Under the pieces are notes generated by a model. It saw only the letters and a program-made list of their open reading frames with translations, was not told where the DNA came from and made no database searches. A DNA stretch of 64,000 nt from the NCBI RefSeq assembly GCF_000714435.1, contig NZ_JJMW01000044.1, positions 1 to 64,000 on the forward strand, read 5' to 3'. This stretch comes from Exiguobacterium alkaliphilum 12/1 (GTDB lineage: Bacteria > Bacillota > Bacilli > Exiguobacteriales > Exiguobacteriaceae). The position numbers and the translations under genes were made by a program. Of this stretch, positions 57,239-64,000 are shown one piece after another. Each line of letters opens with the position of its first letter. Position 1 is the first letter of the stretch.

Positions 57239-57682
57239 ATGTATTTTGTGAATAGAGAAAAAATCAATGCGACATTGGCCCATATGGAAGCGATGCTCGA
57301 CCGAATCGATGGACTCGTCGGGGACGCGTTCACGGTCGAACTGGCAAAGGAACGGCTCGCCGTCCACTTGATGGAAGGCGTCATTGACGTCGGGAACTCG
57401 ATGATTGACGGGTTCATCATGCGTGATCCGGGGAGTTACGAGGACATCGTCGACATCTTGCTCGACGAGCGAGTGCTCGATGCGACGACCGCGGAGGCGA
57501 CCAAATCGTTGGTGGCGTTACGCGCCTACTACGTCCGCGAGTTCGTCACGTCCGACAGCGCGAGGTTTGATGACTGGGTCGCATCCTCACTTGAGGACTT
57601 CCGAGCGTTCCCGGAACAGGTCCGACGCTATCTTGAAGTCGAGCTCGGGCCGGTGTCGGCATTTCTACCAGAAAGCGAGTGA
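57239..57682 (+). CDS. DUF86 / HepT-like protein (YutE-like)
   Basis: 147 aa, all helical. Landmarks are LAKERLAVHLMEGVIDVGNSMIDGFIMR and a RAYYVREF segment. HepT-like proteins can be the RNase half of MNT-HepT toxin systems with an RxxxxH/Y motif; here RAYYVREF is only loosely similar, and there is no adjacent minimal nucleotidyltransferase. The Bacillus housekeeping relative yutE sits beside yutF, the same arrangement as here, so a core role is more likely than a toxin. Start after AGGGGGGATTCGA. Confidence 0.78.
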   Translation: MYFVNREKINATLAHMEAMLDRIDGLVGDAFTVELAKERLAVHLMEGVIDVGNSMIDGFIMRDPGSYEDIVDILLDERVLDATTAEATKSLVALRAYYVREFVTSDSARFDDWVASSLEDFRAFPEQVRRYLEVELGPVSAFLPESE

Positions 57683-57686
57683 TTGG

Positions 57687-58466
57687 ATGGAGACGATTAA
57701 AGGCTATTTATTTGATTTAGACGGGACGATGTATGCGGGGACGGCCCCGATTCAAGCAGCCGTCGATTTCGTGAACCGACTTGAGGCGACGGGGTTCCCG
57801 TACTTGTTCGTGACGAACAACGCCTCGATGACGCCGGCCCAAGTCGCGGACAAGCTCGTCAAGATGGGCGTCCATGTGACCCCGGCGCACGTGTTGACGA
57901 GTGCGATGGCGACGGCACGTTATATCGAGAAGATGACGCCGGGGGCGACGGTTTACATGATTGGCGAAGACGGGCTCCGCATCGCGCTTGAAGAGCGCGG
58001 TTTCGTAATAACGGATGAACCGAAAGCGGATTACGTCGTGATCGGGTTAGACCGTCACATCACGTATGAGAAGCTGGCCAAGGGGGCGCTCGCGATTCGA
58101 AGCGGGGCGCGCTTCATCTCAACGAACGGAGACATCGCGATCCCGACCGAACGCGGCTTCTTACCGGGGAACGGGGCGCTCACGTCCGTGCTCGCGGTCA
58201 CGACAGAGAAAGAGCCGTTCTTCATCGGCAAGCCGGAACCGGTCATGGTCGATATCGCCTTGGAGATGATCGGGCTCTCGAAAGAACACGTCGTCATGGT
58301 CGGCGACAACTACCATACGGACATCTTGTTCGGCATTAACGGCGGGATTCGGACGCTTCACGTCAACTCAGGCGTCCACGGACCGGCGTTCATCCGGGAA
58401 CAAGAAAAACTCCCGACCTACATGGTCGAGAGTTTGGATGAGTGGATGCACGAAAAAAAGGGATGA
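57687..58466 (+). CDS. yutF: HAD-superfamily phosphatase YutF
   Basis: 259 aa, NagD/pNPPase type. HAD motif I is YLFDLDGTMYAGT, motif II FVTNNASMTP, and motif III/IV FIGKPEPVM and VMVGDNYHTDILFGINGG. Likely hydrolyses small phosphorylated metabolites in the cytosol. The ATG at 57687 lies 4 bp after the yutE stop, and no strong ribosome site is seen, so translation is probably coupled to yutE. Confidence 0.92.
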   Translation: METIKGYLFDLDGTMYAGTAPIQAAVDFVNRLEATGFPYLFVTNNASMTPAQVADKLVKMGVHVTPAHVLTSAMATARYIEKMTPGATVYMIGEDGLRIALEERGFVITDEPKADYVVIGLDRHITYEKLAKGALAIRSGARFISTNGDIAIPTERGFLPGNGALTSVLAVTTEKEPFFIGKPEPVMVDIALEMIGLSKEHVVMVGDNYHTDILFGINGGIRTLHVNSGVHGPAFIREQEKLPTYMVESLDEWMHEKKG

Positions 58467-58486
58467 CACACGTCTCCCTTTTTGTT
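58455..58486. terminator. Bidirectional terminator between yutF and yutI
   Basis: AAAAAGGGA (58455-58463) pairs with TCCCTTTTT (58475-58483), with T and A runs on both sides. It overlaps the end of yutF. Confidence 0.85.
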
Positions 58487-58713
58487 TAGAATACTTGTTC
58501 GACTTCGACGATGCCAGGCACTTCTTCGATGAGCGCGCGCTCAATGCCGGCTTTCAATGTGATGGTCGAAGACGGGCAGCTGCCGCAAGCACCCATCAAA
58601 CGGAGTTTGACAATGCCTTCTTCTACATCGACGAGTTCGACGTCACCGCCGTCGCGAAGCAAGAACGGGCGTAATTTATCGAGTACTTCTTGGACTTGAT
58701 CGAACATTTCCAT
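58486..58713 (-). CDS. yutI: NifU-like Fe-S scaffold/carrier (YutI)
   Basis: 75 aa, a NifU C-terminal domain alone. The CxxC motif is in [38 protein letters not shown] is equally typical. It carries Fe-S clusters to target proteins and would work downstream of the suf system in this window. The start is the ATG of MEMFDQ, after AAAGGGG; the longer frame upstream has no ribosome site. Confidence 0.93.
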   Translation of the reverse strand: MEMFDQVQEVLDKLRPFLLRDGGDVELVDVEEGIVKLRLMGACGSCPSSTITLKAGIERALIEEVPGIVEVEQVF

Positions 58714-58845
58714 GGTATCTACCCCTTTCTGGTTCCCTTTCATTCTAGCAAGTTTGAGATTGTTTCTCAATCATTAACGCTGAGCGTTTCCATCCCTGCA
58801 TCGGGAACGCGTTTTGTATAATAAGAAACAAGAGGGGGAATCGCC

Positions 58846-59127
58846 ATGAAAATCACAGTATATGGGACTGAAGTCCAGTGCGCGAGTTGCGTCGGGGCAC
58901 CGAGTTCGATTGAAACGTACGAATGGTTGCAAAGCGCACTCGGCCGCAAGTATCCAGAGCACCATTTCGAGTTCGAATATATCGATTTCGAGACGGTCGA
59001 GGATGAGTTTTCTGAGGCACTCAAACAAGATGAGTGGTTTTATCCGCTCGTGCTCTTGAATGGGGAAGTCGTGGACGAAGGGGTCGTCCAGTTGCGGAAA
59101 GTGTATGCCGCCATCGATCAAGCGTAA
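58846..59127 (+). CDS. yuzD: YuzD-family protein (DUF1462)
   Basis: 93 aa, thioredoxin-like. The redox-like pair CASC appears in VYGTEVQCASCVGAPSS, followed by FEYIDFETVEDEF and WFYPLVLLNGEVVDEG. In Bacillus it lies beside yutI (nifU-like), as here, and a role near Fe-S or redox biology is inferred from that position. Start after AGAGGGGGAATCGCC. Confidence 0.88.
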   Translation: MKITVYGTEVQCASCVGAPSSIETYEWLQSALGRKYPEHHFEFEYIDFETVEDEFSEALKQDEWFYPLVLLNGEVVDEGVVQLRKVYAAIDQA

Positions 59128-59170
59128 AAAGAGTCGGACGTGTCCAATGGACGCGGCCGACTCTTTTTTA
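59126..59170. terminator. Bidirectional terminator between yuzD and the subtilisin
   Basis: AAAAAGAGTCGG (59126-59137) pairs with CCGACTCTTTTT (59157-59168); inner GTGTCC/GGACGC. Both strands end in T runs. Confidence 0.9.
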
Positions 59171-60604
59171 ACGGAGCTGGAATGACGTCGTCGCCGAACC
59201 GGCCGTGTAGCCTGAGAGCGTCGCGTCTGATTTCACTTGATACGTGCCTTTTTGTGAAGAAGACGTCGTCGAGAGCGTGAACGTGATCGAACCGTTCGCT
59301 GCCGTCTTGCCTGTCCCTGTCAACGTCGCGCCGTTCGGTTGTGTGACCGTCACGCGGACGTCCGCGTTGGCGACAGCTTGACCGTTCGCATCACGAACCG
59401 TCGATGAGATCGAGACTTGTTCACCGGCAGTGTACGTTGCTTTTGACGTTGTGACCGTCGTCGCGAGCGCTTGAACTGGTTGCGATGTGCCGCCAGAAGC
59501 TGGAGCTTGAACGAGCCCGTTACCGAACCACGTGTCGCGACCAGTCGGACCGAGATCGATGACGTCTTGCGACAAGCGTGTGCGGAGTTGCGATGCTGAA
59601 AGTGTTGGGTACGCTTGCTTCATGAGCGCCAAGTTACCCGCGACGTAAGGTGTCGCCATCGATGTACCGCTCAATGGACCGTAGCCGCCATTGTAAAGCG
59701 TCGAGTTGATGTTCACACCTGGAGCTGCGACTTCGACCGTGCTACCTGTCGCTGAGAACGAGGCGCGGTTGTTGTTGATATCCGTCGCTGCGACCGCGAT
59801 GGCTGAGCTGTAACGAGCCGGGTAGTTGACGAGGTCGCCTGTTCCGTCGGCGCGTCCGTTGTTCCCGGCAGCAGCAACGACGAGGATGCCGGCGTTATTG
59901 GCGCGGTCGACGACTTGTTGAAGTGTTGACGAGTGACTCGTCGTACCTAAGCTCAAGTTGATGATGTCCATTTGATTCGAGATTGACCAGTCGATTCCGG
60001 CGATGATACTCGATAAGCTACCGCTACCGTTTGCTTCAAGTGCTTTGACGGCATAGATGCTCGCTTCGTGGGCGATTCCGACCGTTCCGATGCTGTTGTT
60101 GCGAGCGGCGATAATTCCGGCAACGTGAGTCCCGTGACCGTTGTCGTCGGCGTATGAGCTTGTCACGCTACTGAACGAGGCACCGCCCGAGATCGTTAAG
60201 TCAGGGTGTGCCGAGATGCCGGTATCGACGACGGAGATTTTGACGCCTTTCCCGGTGAATCCACTTTGCCAAGCGGCCGGCGCTTTTAGCTTTGGAATGC
60301 CCCAGTCTTGTGTCTGGTTTTCGATTTGAACCGTTTGGTCGACTTCGACGTGGGCGATGTTCGGGTTGTTCTTCAAGCCATTAAGTGCAGCTTTTGGCAC
60401 TTCGAGCGCCGCGGCCGGAATGTTCGCGTATTGCTGACGAACTTCGAGTCCAGGAATCGAGAGCGGGTTCTTCTTGGCCGAATCCTTGAATACGACGATG
60501 ACACGTTCTTTCCCGTTGTCGCTAGACGCATCCGCGACTTGTGGAGCAGATGACAAGACGAGAAGCGAGGCGAGGACGGTACTGCAAAGTTTTTTCTTCT
60601 TCAA
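59168..60604 (-). CDS. Secreted subtilisin-like serine protease with Ig-like C-terminus
   Basis: 478 aa. A signal peptide ends near ADASS (about 27). The I9 propeptide spans about 30-95 (RVIVVFKDSAKKNP, IAHVEVDQTVQIE). The catalytic domain has Asp in SVVDTGISAHPDL, His in NGHGTHVAGI, oxyanion Asn in AAAGNNGRAD and Ser in LSGTSMATPYVAG. A linker leads to a big_1/Ig-like module (about 385-478: ATYTAGEQVSISSTVRDANG), unusual for a compact subtilisin and perhaps a substrate- or wall-binding part. It starts with TTG after AAAGGGGGAACC. It interrupts the yuzD-yutJ neighbourhood. Confidence 0.92.
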   Translation of the reverse strand: MKKKKLCSTVLASLLVLSSAPQVADASSDNGKERVIVVFKDSAKKNPLSIPGLEVRQQYANIPAAALEVPKAALNGLKNNPNIAHVEVDQTVQIENQTQDWGIPKLKAPAAWQSGFTGKGVKISVVDTGISAHPDLTISGGASFSSVTSSYADDNGHGTHVAGIIAARNNSIGTVGIAHEASIYAVKALEANGSGSLSSIIAGIDWSISNQMDIINLSLGTTSHSSTLQQVVDRANNAGILVVAAAGNNGRADGTGDLVNYPARYSSAIAVAATDINNNRASFSATGSTVEVAAPGVNINSTLYNGGYGPLSGTSMATPYVAGNLALMKQAYPTLSASQLRTRLSQDVIDLGPTGRDTWFGNGLVQAPASGGTSQPVQALATTVTTSKATYTAGEQVSISSTVRDANGQAVANADVRVTVTQPNGATLTGTGKTAANGSITFTLSTTSSSQKGTYQVKSDATLSGYTAGSATTSFQLR

Positions 60605-60830
60605 TGTGGTTCCCCCTTTAGGTTATGTAGGCGTTATTGACGCGTCCGCCGGTCCGATGAGGCGACGAGCGACGCATGTTGTTTGCCGTGTCCATAATGT
60701 AACAAGGATTTCCATTGGGATGTAGATGTCAATTGTATCAATATTCTGAATATTAAAAATGTGGAAACGGGGACATCGGTTCAGGACTTTTGTCACGCCC
60801 ATGCAGATTCGCAAAACGTCCCAGACATGA

Positions 60831-60865
60831 AAAGACGCGACCTCCATAAAGGAAGTCGCGACTTC
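60831..60865 (-). terminator. Terminator of the yutJ-like gene (minus strand)
   Basis: AAGACGCGACCTCC pairs with GGAAGTCGCGACTT (60833-60864, minor mismatches). On the minus strand it ends in TTTT. Confidence 0.78.
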
Positions 60866-60875
60866 AGCTGAACCG

Positions 60876-61931
60876 TTACTTAATGACTTTATGCTTCCAG
60901 AGAATGCCGGACTTTAGTAACCGCGCTACTTTCCCAGTGAGCGATTGTTTACCCATGAAGACGCCGAAGCCGGCTTTCTTTCCGAGTGAACCGAGCGTCC
61001 CACGGAGTTTGATCGCTGGCAAGTCGGGATATGCCACGCCTTTCCATTTGCAGAGCAACACTTGGACGATTTGCTCGGCCTGTGCCTCTGCCAATTGACC
61101 GGAAGGGGCGTAAGGCAGGCTCGCGTTATCCCCGACGATGAAGACGTCCGGCGCTTCCGGGACGTGATGATGCGGCGTCAACTTGACACGGCCACCGCCG
61201 TCGAGCTCCCATCCTTGATTGCGGACGACGGCGACCGGTTGAATACCGGCCGTCCAGACAATCAGGTCTGAGGCGAAGAGGTCGTCGTGATTCCATAGCC
61301 CGTCCGCATCGACACGCGTGATGTTGGCGTTGTTGATCACGTCGACGCCGTGCTCTTCAAACCAGGACTGGACGTACATCGAGACGCGATTCGACAAGAA
61401 CGATAAGACGGAAGGACCGCGGTCGAAGAGACGGACGGTCAAATCCGGACGGCTTTCCCGGAGCTCACTGGCGAGCTCGACGCCCGACAGTCCGGCCCCG
61501 ACGATCGAGACGACAGAACCGGGCGACAGTCCGTTGATGGCCTGTTGCGTCTTCCGTGATTCTTCAAGCGTCTGGATGCTATACGTGAATTCGGCTGCAC
61601 CGGGCACGTTATGGTATTTGTCCTCACAGCCAAGCCCGATGACGAGGTCGTCATACGGAACTTTTTCCCCGCTTGCAAGGAGTACCATCTTGTCTGTCGT
61701 GTCGATGTCGGTCACTTGGCCGTATATGTAGTCGATTCCTTCCGGGAAGTCGACCCGGATGTCACGGTCTGATACCGTTCCCGCGGCCAATGCATAATAC
61801 TCTGTTTTTAACCCATGATAAGGCAGTCGATCGACGAGTGTGATCGAGATGTCATTCAGCTGATGGCTGAGCACACGTTCGATAACACGCATTCCCCCGT
61901 AACCGCCCCCTAAGACGACTAATTTGCGCAT
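60876..61931 (-). CDS. yutJ: NDH-2-like NADH dehydrogenase (YutJ-like)
   Basis: 351 aa, FAD/NAD pyridine-nucleotide oxidoreductase. The FAD motif is LVVLGGGYGGMRVIE at the N-terminus, the NAD motif VSIVGAGLSGVELASEL (about 141-157), and the FAD-binding DVFIVGDNAS (about 273-282). It resembles type II NADH:quinone dehydrogenases but is shorter than Ndh (about 390-400 aa). The C-terminal end KVARLLKSGILWKHKVIK is amphipathic and basic, suitable for membrane contact. Neighbour yuzB is divergent, as in Bacillus. Start after AAAGGGGGA. Confidence 0.87.
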   Translation of the reverse strand: MRKLVVLGGGYGGMRVIERVLSHQLNDISITLVDRLPYHGLKTEYYALAAGTVSDRDIRVDFPEGIDYIYGQVTDIDTTDKMVLLASGEKVPYDDLVIGLGCEDKYHNVPGAAEFTYSIQTLEESRKTQQAINGLSPGSVVSIVGAGLSGVELASELRESRPDLTVRLFDRGPSVLSFLSNRVSMYVQSWFEEHGVDVINNANITRVDADGLWNHDDLFASDLIVWTAGIQPVAVVRNQGWELDGGGRVKLTPHHHVPEAPDVFIVGDNASLPYAPSGQLAEAQAEQIVQVLLCKWKGVAYPDLPAIKLRGTLGSLGKKAGFGVFMGKQSLTGKVARLLKSGILWKHKVIK

Positions 61932-62032
61932 AAAAATCCCCCTTTGTTACTCTTTAACTGTATCATGTTATAATCTGCCGTAGAAGAACCATTTTCCTGA
62001 TTCTATAGGAAAGAAAGACGGTGAAAGCAATG

Positions 62033-62266
62033 ATGAATCCAATCATCGAGTTCTGTGCCTCGAACTTAGCGATGGGCTCTCAAATCGCCCGCGCCAAGCT
62101 CGAAAGCGACCCTGACCTCGACGTCGTCGAGTACGGTTGTACCGGCTATTGCGGCGTCTGTGCGCTCGACTTGTTTTGTCTCGTCGATGGAGAGGTCGTG
62201 ACGGGAGAGACGCCCGAAGAACTCGTGACGAACGTATATGAAAAAATCGAAGAGATGGCATGGTAA
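62033..62266 (+). CDS. yuzB: YuzB-family protein (DUF1450)
   Basis: 77 aa. The family start [16 protein letters not shown] and the cysteine group [16 protein letters not shown] are diagnostic; five cysteines suggest a metal or Fe-S site. I chose the second ATG because homologues, as I recall, begin MNPIIEFC. The ATG at 62030 or a GTG at 62021 (closer to AGGAAAG) are alternatives. Function unknown. Divergent from yutJ-like, with a terminator after it. Confidence 0.88.
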   Translation: MNPIIEFCASNLAMGSQIARAKLESDPDLDVVEYGCTGYCGVCALDLFCLVDGEVVTGETPEELVTNVYEKIEEMAW

Positions 62267-62296
62267 AAAGTTTGGAGTTTCTTCAAACTTTTTTTC
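62265..62296 (+). terminator. Terminator after yuzB
   Basis: AAGTTTGGAG pairs with CTTCAAACTT (62269-62291), followed by TTTTTTCTTTT. Confidence 0.82.
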
Positions 62297-62307
62297 TTTT
62301 TGACCCG

Positions 62308-62336
62308 TTGCTTTTTTAAAAACGGTCTGTTATATT
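62308..62336 (+). promoter_or_regulatory. Promoter of nupC
   Basis: TTGCTT (62308-62313), 17-bp spacer, TATATT (62331-62336). The leader is about 125 nt. It holds a weak cre-like dyad AAGAAAGCGTTTCAA at 62381-62395 (two mismatches to a relaxed consensus). Confidence 0.5.
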
Positions 62337-62468
62337 CAAAGAGGTTCGAATGTAGGTTGTCTGACGTTTAACATCAAAAAAAGAAAGCGTTTCAAACGGT
62401 AGGACACATCTCTTTTCGGGTATGACACAAATAATAGCTTTTCTTAATATGAAAGGAGCACAACACCA

Positions 62469-63680
62469 ATGAAAATCATGAGTGTGGTTGGTATTTTGGC
62501 ACTAATTGGAATCGCTTACATCTTTTCAACCAACCGTAAAGCCATCAAGTGGCGCACAGTCTTAGCGGCGTTCGCGATTCAGTTCTTGTTCGCCTTCCTC
62601 GTCCTTTACACTTCAGCAGGGCGGGCCGTCTTACTTTGGATCTCGGAAGGGGTTCAAAACGTGTTGAACACGGCGAACGCAGGAATTAGCTTCGTCTTCG
62701 GTACAGCTGTAGGCGGGGACAACTTCGTCTTCGCATTCCAAGTCTTGACGATTATCGTCTTCATGTCTTCGCTTATCGCACTTCTTTATTATATCGGCGT
62801 CATGCAGTGGGTCATCCGGATCCTCGGGACGGCGCTCGCGAAAGCGCTCGGCACGTCACGTAAAGAGTCGCTCTCGGCGACGGCGAACATCTTCGTCGGT
62901 CAAACAGAAGCACCGCTCGTCATCAAACCGTATCTTCCTTCGATGACACAATCAGAGCTCTTCGCAGTCATGGTCGGTGGTCTCGCCTCGGTTGCCGGTT
63001 CGGTACTTGCTGGATACGCCGCACTTGGTGTCCCGCTTTCATACTTGCTCGCAGCGAGCTTCATGGCTGCTCCAGCAGGTCTCATGTTCGCGAAAATCAT
63101 CGTTCCTGAGACGGATGAGCCGGATGACAACATCGAAATCGCGGAAGATGAAGAGAACAAAGCAGCGAACTTCGTCGATGCGGCCGCACGCGGTGCCTCG
63201 GACGGTCTCTTCCTCGCCTTGAACGTCGGTGCGATGCTTCTTGCCTTCGTTTCATTGATTGCACTCGTCAACTTGATTCTCGGTGGAATCGGTGGCTTGT
63301 TCGGATTCGGTGACCTTACGGTTCAATTGATTCTTGGTTATGTGTTTGCTCCACTCGCATTCGTCATTGGTGTTCCTTGGGCAGATGCCGTTCAGTTCGG
63401 TAGCTTCCTAGGACAAAAACTTGTCTTGAACGAGTTTGTTGCCTTCTCTGAGTTCGCACCAATCATTGGCACAGGTGAGCTTTCGGCTCGTACGGAAGCC
63501 ATGACGGCGTTCGCACTCTGTGGATTCGCCAACATCTCGTCGCTCGCAATCCTTCTCGGTGGTCTTGGTGGTATGGCGCCAAACCGTCGCGGTGACATCG
63601 CACGGATGGGTGTCCTTGCAATCCTCGCAGGTACGCTTGCAAACTTGATGTCAGCGACACTCGCTGGACTTCTTCTCTAA
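62469..63680 (+). CDS. nupC: NupC-family nucleoside transporter
   Basis: 403 aa, concentrative nucleoside transporter (CNT) with about eight to ten membrane segments. Landmarks are NRKAIKWRTVLAAFAIQFLF, GVMQWVIRILGTALAKALGT, ATANIFVGQTEAPLVIKPYL (core motif), GGLASVAGSVLAGYAALGVP and FALCGFANISSLAILLGGLG. Imports nucleosides with protons or sodium. It could use the nucleosides released by the secreted cpdB. Start ATG after AAAGGAGCACAACACC. Confidence 0.95.
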   Translation: MKIMSVVGILALIGIAYIFSTNRKAIKWRTVLAAFAIQFLFAFLVLYTSAGRAVLLWISEGVQNVLNTANAGISFVFGTAVGGDNFVFAFQVLTIIVFMSSLIALLYYIGVMQWVIRILGTALAKALGTSRKESLSATANIFVGQTEAPLVIKPYLPSMTQSELFAVMVGGLASVAGSVLAGYAALGVPLSYLLAASFMAAPAGLMFAKIIVPETDEPDDNIEIAEDEENKAANFVDAAARGASDGLFLALNVGAMLLAFVSLIALVNLILGGIGGLFGFGDLTVQLILGYVFAPLAFVIGVPWADAVQFGSFLGQKLVLNEFVAFSEFAPIIGTGELSARTEAMTAFALCGFANISSLAILLGGLGGMAPNRRGDIARMGVLAILAGTLANLMSATLAGLLL

Positions 63681-63697
63681 TCGAATACGAGAGAATC

Positions 63698-63730
63698 AGA
63701 GCGATCACTTCGGTGGTCGCTCTTTTTTTG
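63698..63730 (+). terminator. Terminator after nupC
   Basis: AGAGCGATCAC (63698-63708) pairs with GTGGTCGCTCT (63713-63723, one G-T pair), then a T run. Confidence 0.9.
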
Positions 63731-63821
63731 TAAGCATGCTGATCGTCCGTGACGAGATGCAGTCACTTCTCATAGCTTCGGCCAATTGGCGTGCCGGTTC
63801 TTTTCTTTATAACGGGTCCAT

Positions 63822-63850
63822 AGAAAAAAGCACCTATTTCTAGGTGCTTT
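63822..63850 (-). terminator. Terminator of the RibU-like gene (minus strand)
   Basis: AAAGCACCTA (63827-63836) pairs with TAGGTGCTTT (63841-63850). On the minus strand it ends in a U run. Confidence 0.88.
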
Positions 63851-63854
63851 CCAC

Positions 63855-64000
63855 TTATGCTTGGAGTTGCATGCGCTGGCGTTCGATCCACGGCTTCAAT
63901 TTAATGAAGAGCGGGACGAACAATGCTGTAATCAACAACGCTTTAATGAGGTTGAACGGCAAGATTCCATAAAGGACGAGGTTCGTCTTCACAGCCGGAT
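63855..64000 (-). CDS. ribU: RibU-like riboflavin ECF transporter S component (3' end only)
   Basis: Only the last 48 codons are in the window; the gene runs off the right edge. The translated end contains NLVLYGILPFNLIKALLITA and LFVPLFIKLKPWIERQ, which is the terminal membrane helix and positively charged tail of RibU (YpaA/FmnP) proteins, the riboflavin-specific S component of energy-coupling-factor transporters. The ILPFNLIK motif is the key evidence. An FMN riboswitch would be expected upstream, outside the window. Confidence 0.75.
   Translation of the reverse strand, partial: PAVKTNLVLYGILPFNLIKALLITALFVPLFIKLKPWIERQRMQLQA

Noticed and set aside
57239-57682. MNT-HepT toxin-antitoxin pair
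   Set aside because: The DUF86 protein lacks an adjacent minimal nucleotidyltransferase and a clear RxxxxH/Y motif, and it sits in a conserved yutE-yutF context.
62381-62395. cre site upstream of nupC
   Set aside because: AAGAAAGCGTTTCAA has two mismatches even to a relaxed consensus, so it is kept only as a remark in the promoter entry.

Overview
The window reads as a chromosomal segment of a Gram-positive member of the Bacillales. Exiguobacterium is my best guess, inferred from the mix of Bacillus-type gene clusters with a moderately G+C-rich, GC3-biased core. Supporting signs are sufCDSUB, fadNAE-yusI-gcvH, metNPQ behind an S-box, the yut/yuz genes, SecA2 with an S-layer assembly partner, and strong AGGAGG-type ribosome sites with many TTG/GTG starts. 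No database search was possible, so names come from recognised motifs and remembered families.

Bases 1-5700 are very different from the rest. They are strongly AT-rich and hold an unrecognised 443-aa protein with an acidic DDEY repeat, a decayed G+C-rich IS30-family element (three frameshifts and an internal deletion), and a 942-aa PHP + SMC-like ATPase of the TrlF type. This looks like an accessory, probably defence-related, island.

From 5.8 to 20.4 kb lie core genes: a DUF2867-type SDR protein, a SulP transporter, an SOS-box-controlled UvrX-type polymerase with a YolD-like partner, SecA2 and its S-layer partner, a secreted CpdB-like phosphoesterase, a CstA transporter with a textbook cre site, a TrhA/hemolysin III protein and a proline dehydrogenase with a cre-like site. 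A minus-strand group of four small genes (20.5-22.5 kb) includes two tandem YcxB-like membrane proteins.

From 23.7 to 31 kb is the fatty-acid beta-oxidation operon fadN-fadA-fadE behind two FadR-like operators. It is followed by a nucleotidyltransferase apparently split by a frameshift, a YusI-like ArsC-fold protein and gcvH. Next come a PfoR/PTS_EIIC_2 membrane protein, a small thioredoxin, an undeclared structured RNA with its own promoter and terminator (6S-like architecture), and an S-box riboswitch driving metNPQ. An MFS transporter precedes the full Fe-S assembly operon sufCDSUB.

From 42.2 to 64 kb a second complete S-box riboswitch precedes, unexpectedly, a secreted LVIVD beta-propeller protein. 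Then come two small unknown proteins, a lactate dehydrogenase paralogue lacking key catalytic residues, an AGCS alanine carrier, acylphosphatase, BrnQ with a CodY-like box, an MFS efflux pump, DUF72, YunD and YutD proteins, small membrane proteins, a YibE/F protein, GlpX, and the yutE/yutF/yutI/yuzD/yutJ/yuzB-like group with a subtilisin inserted. The window ends with a NupC nucleoside carrier and the 3' end of a RibU-like riboflavin transporter.
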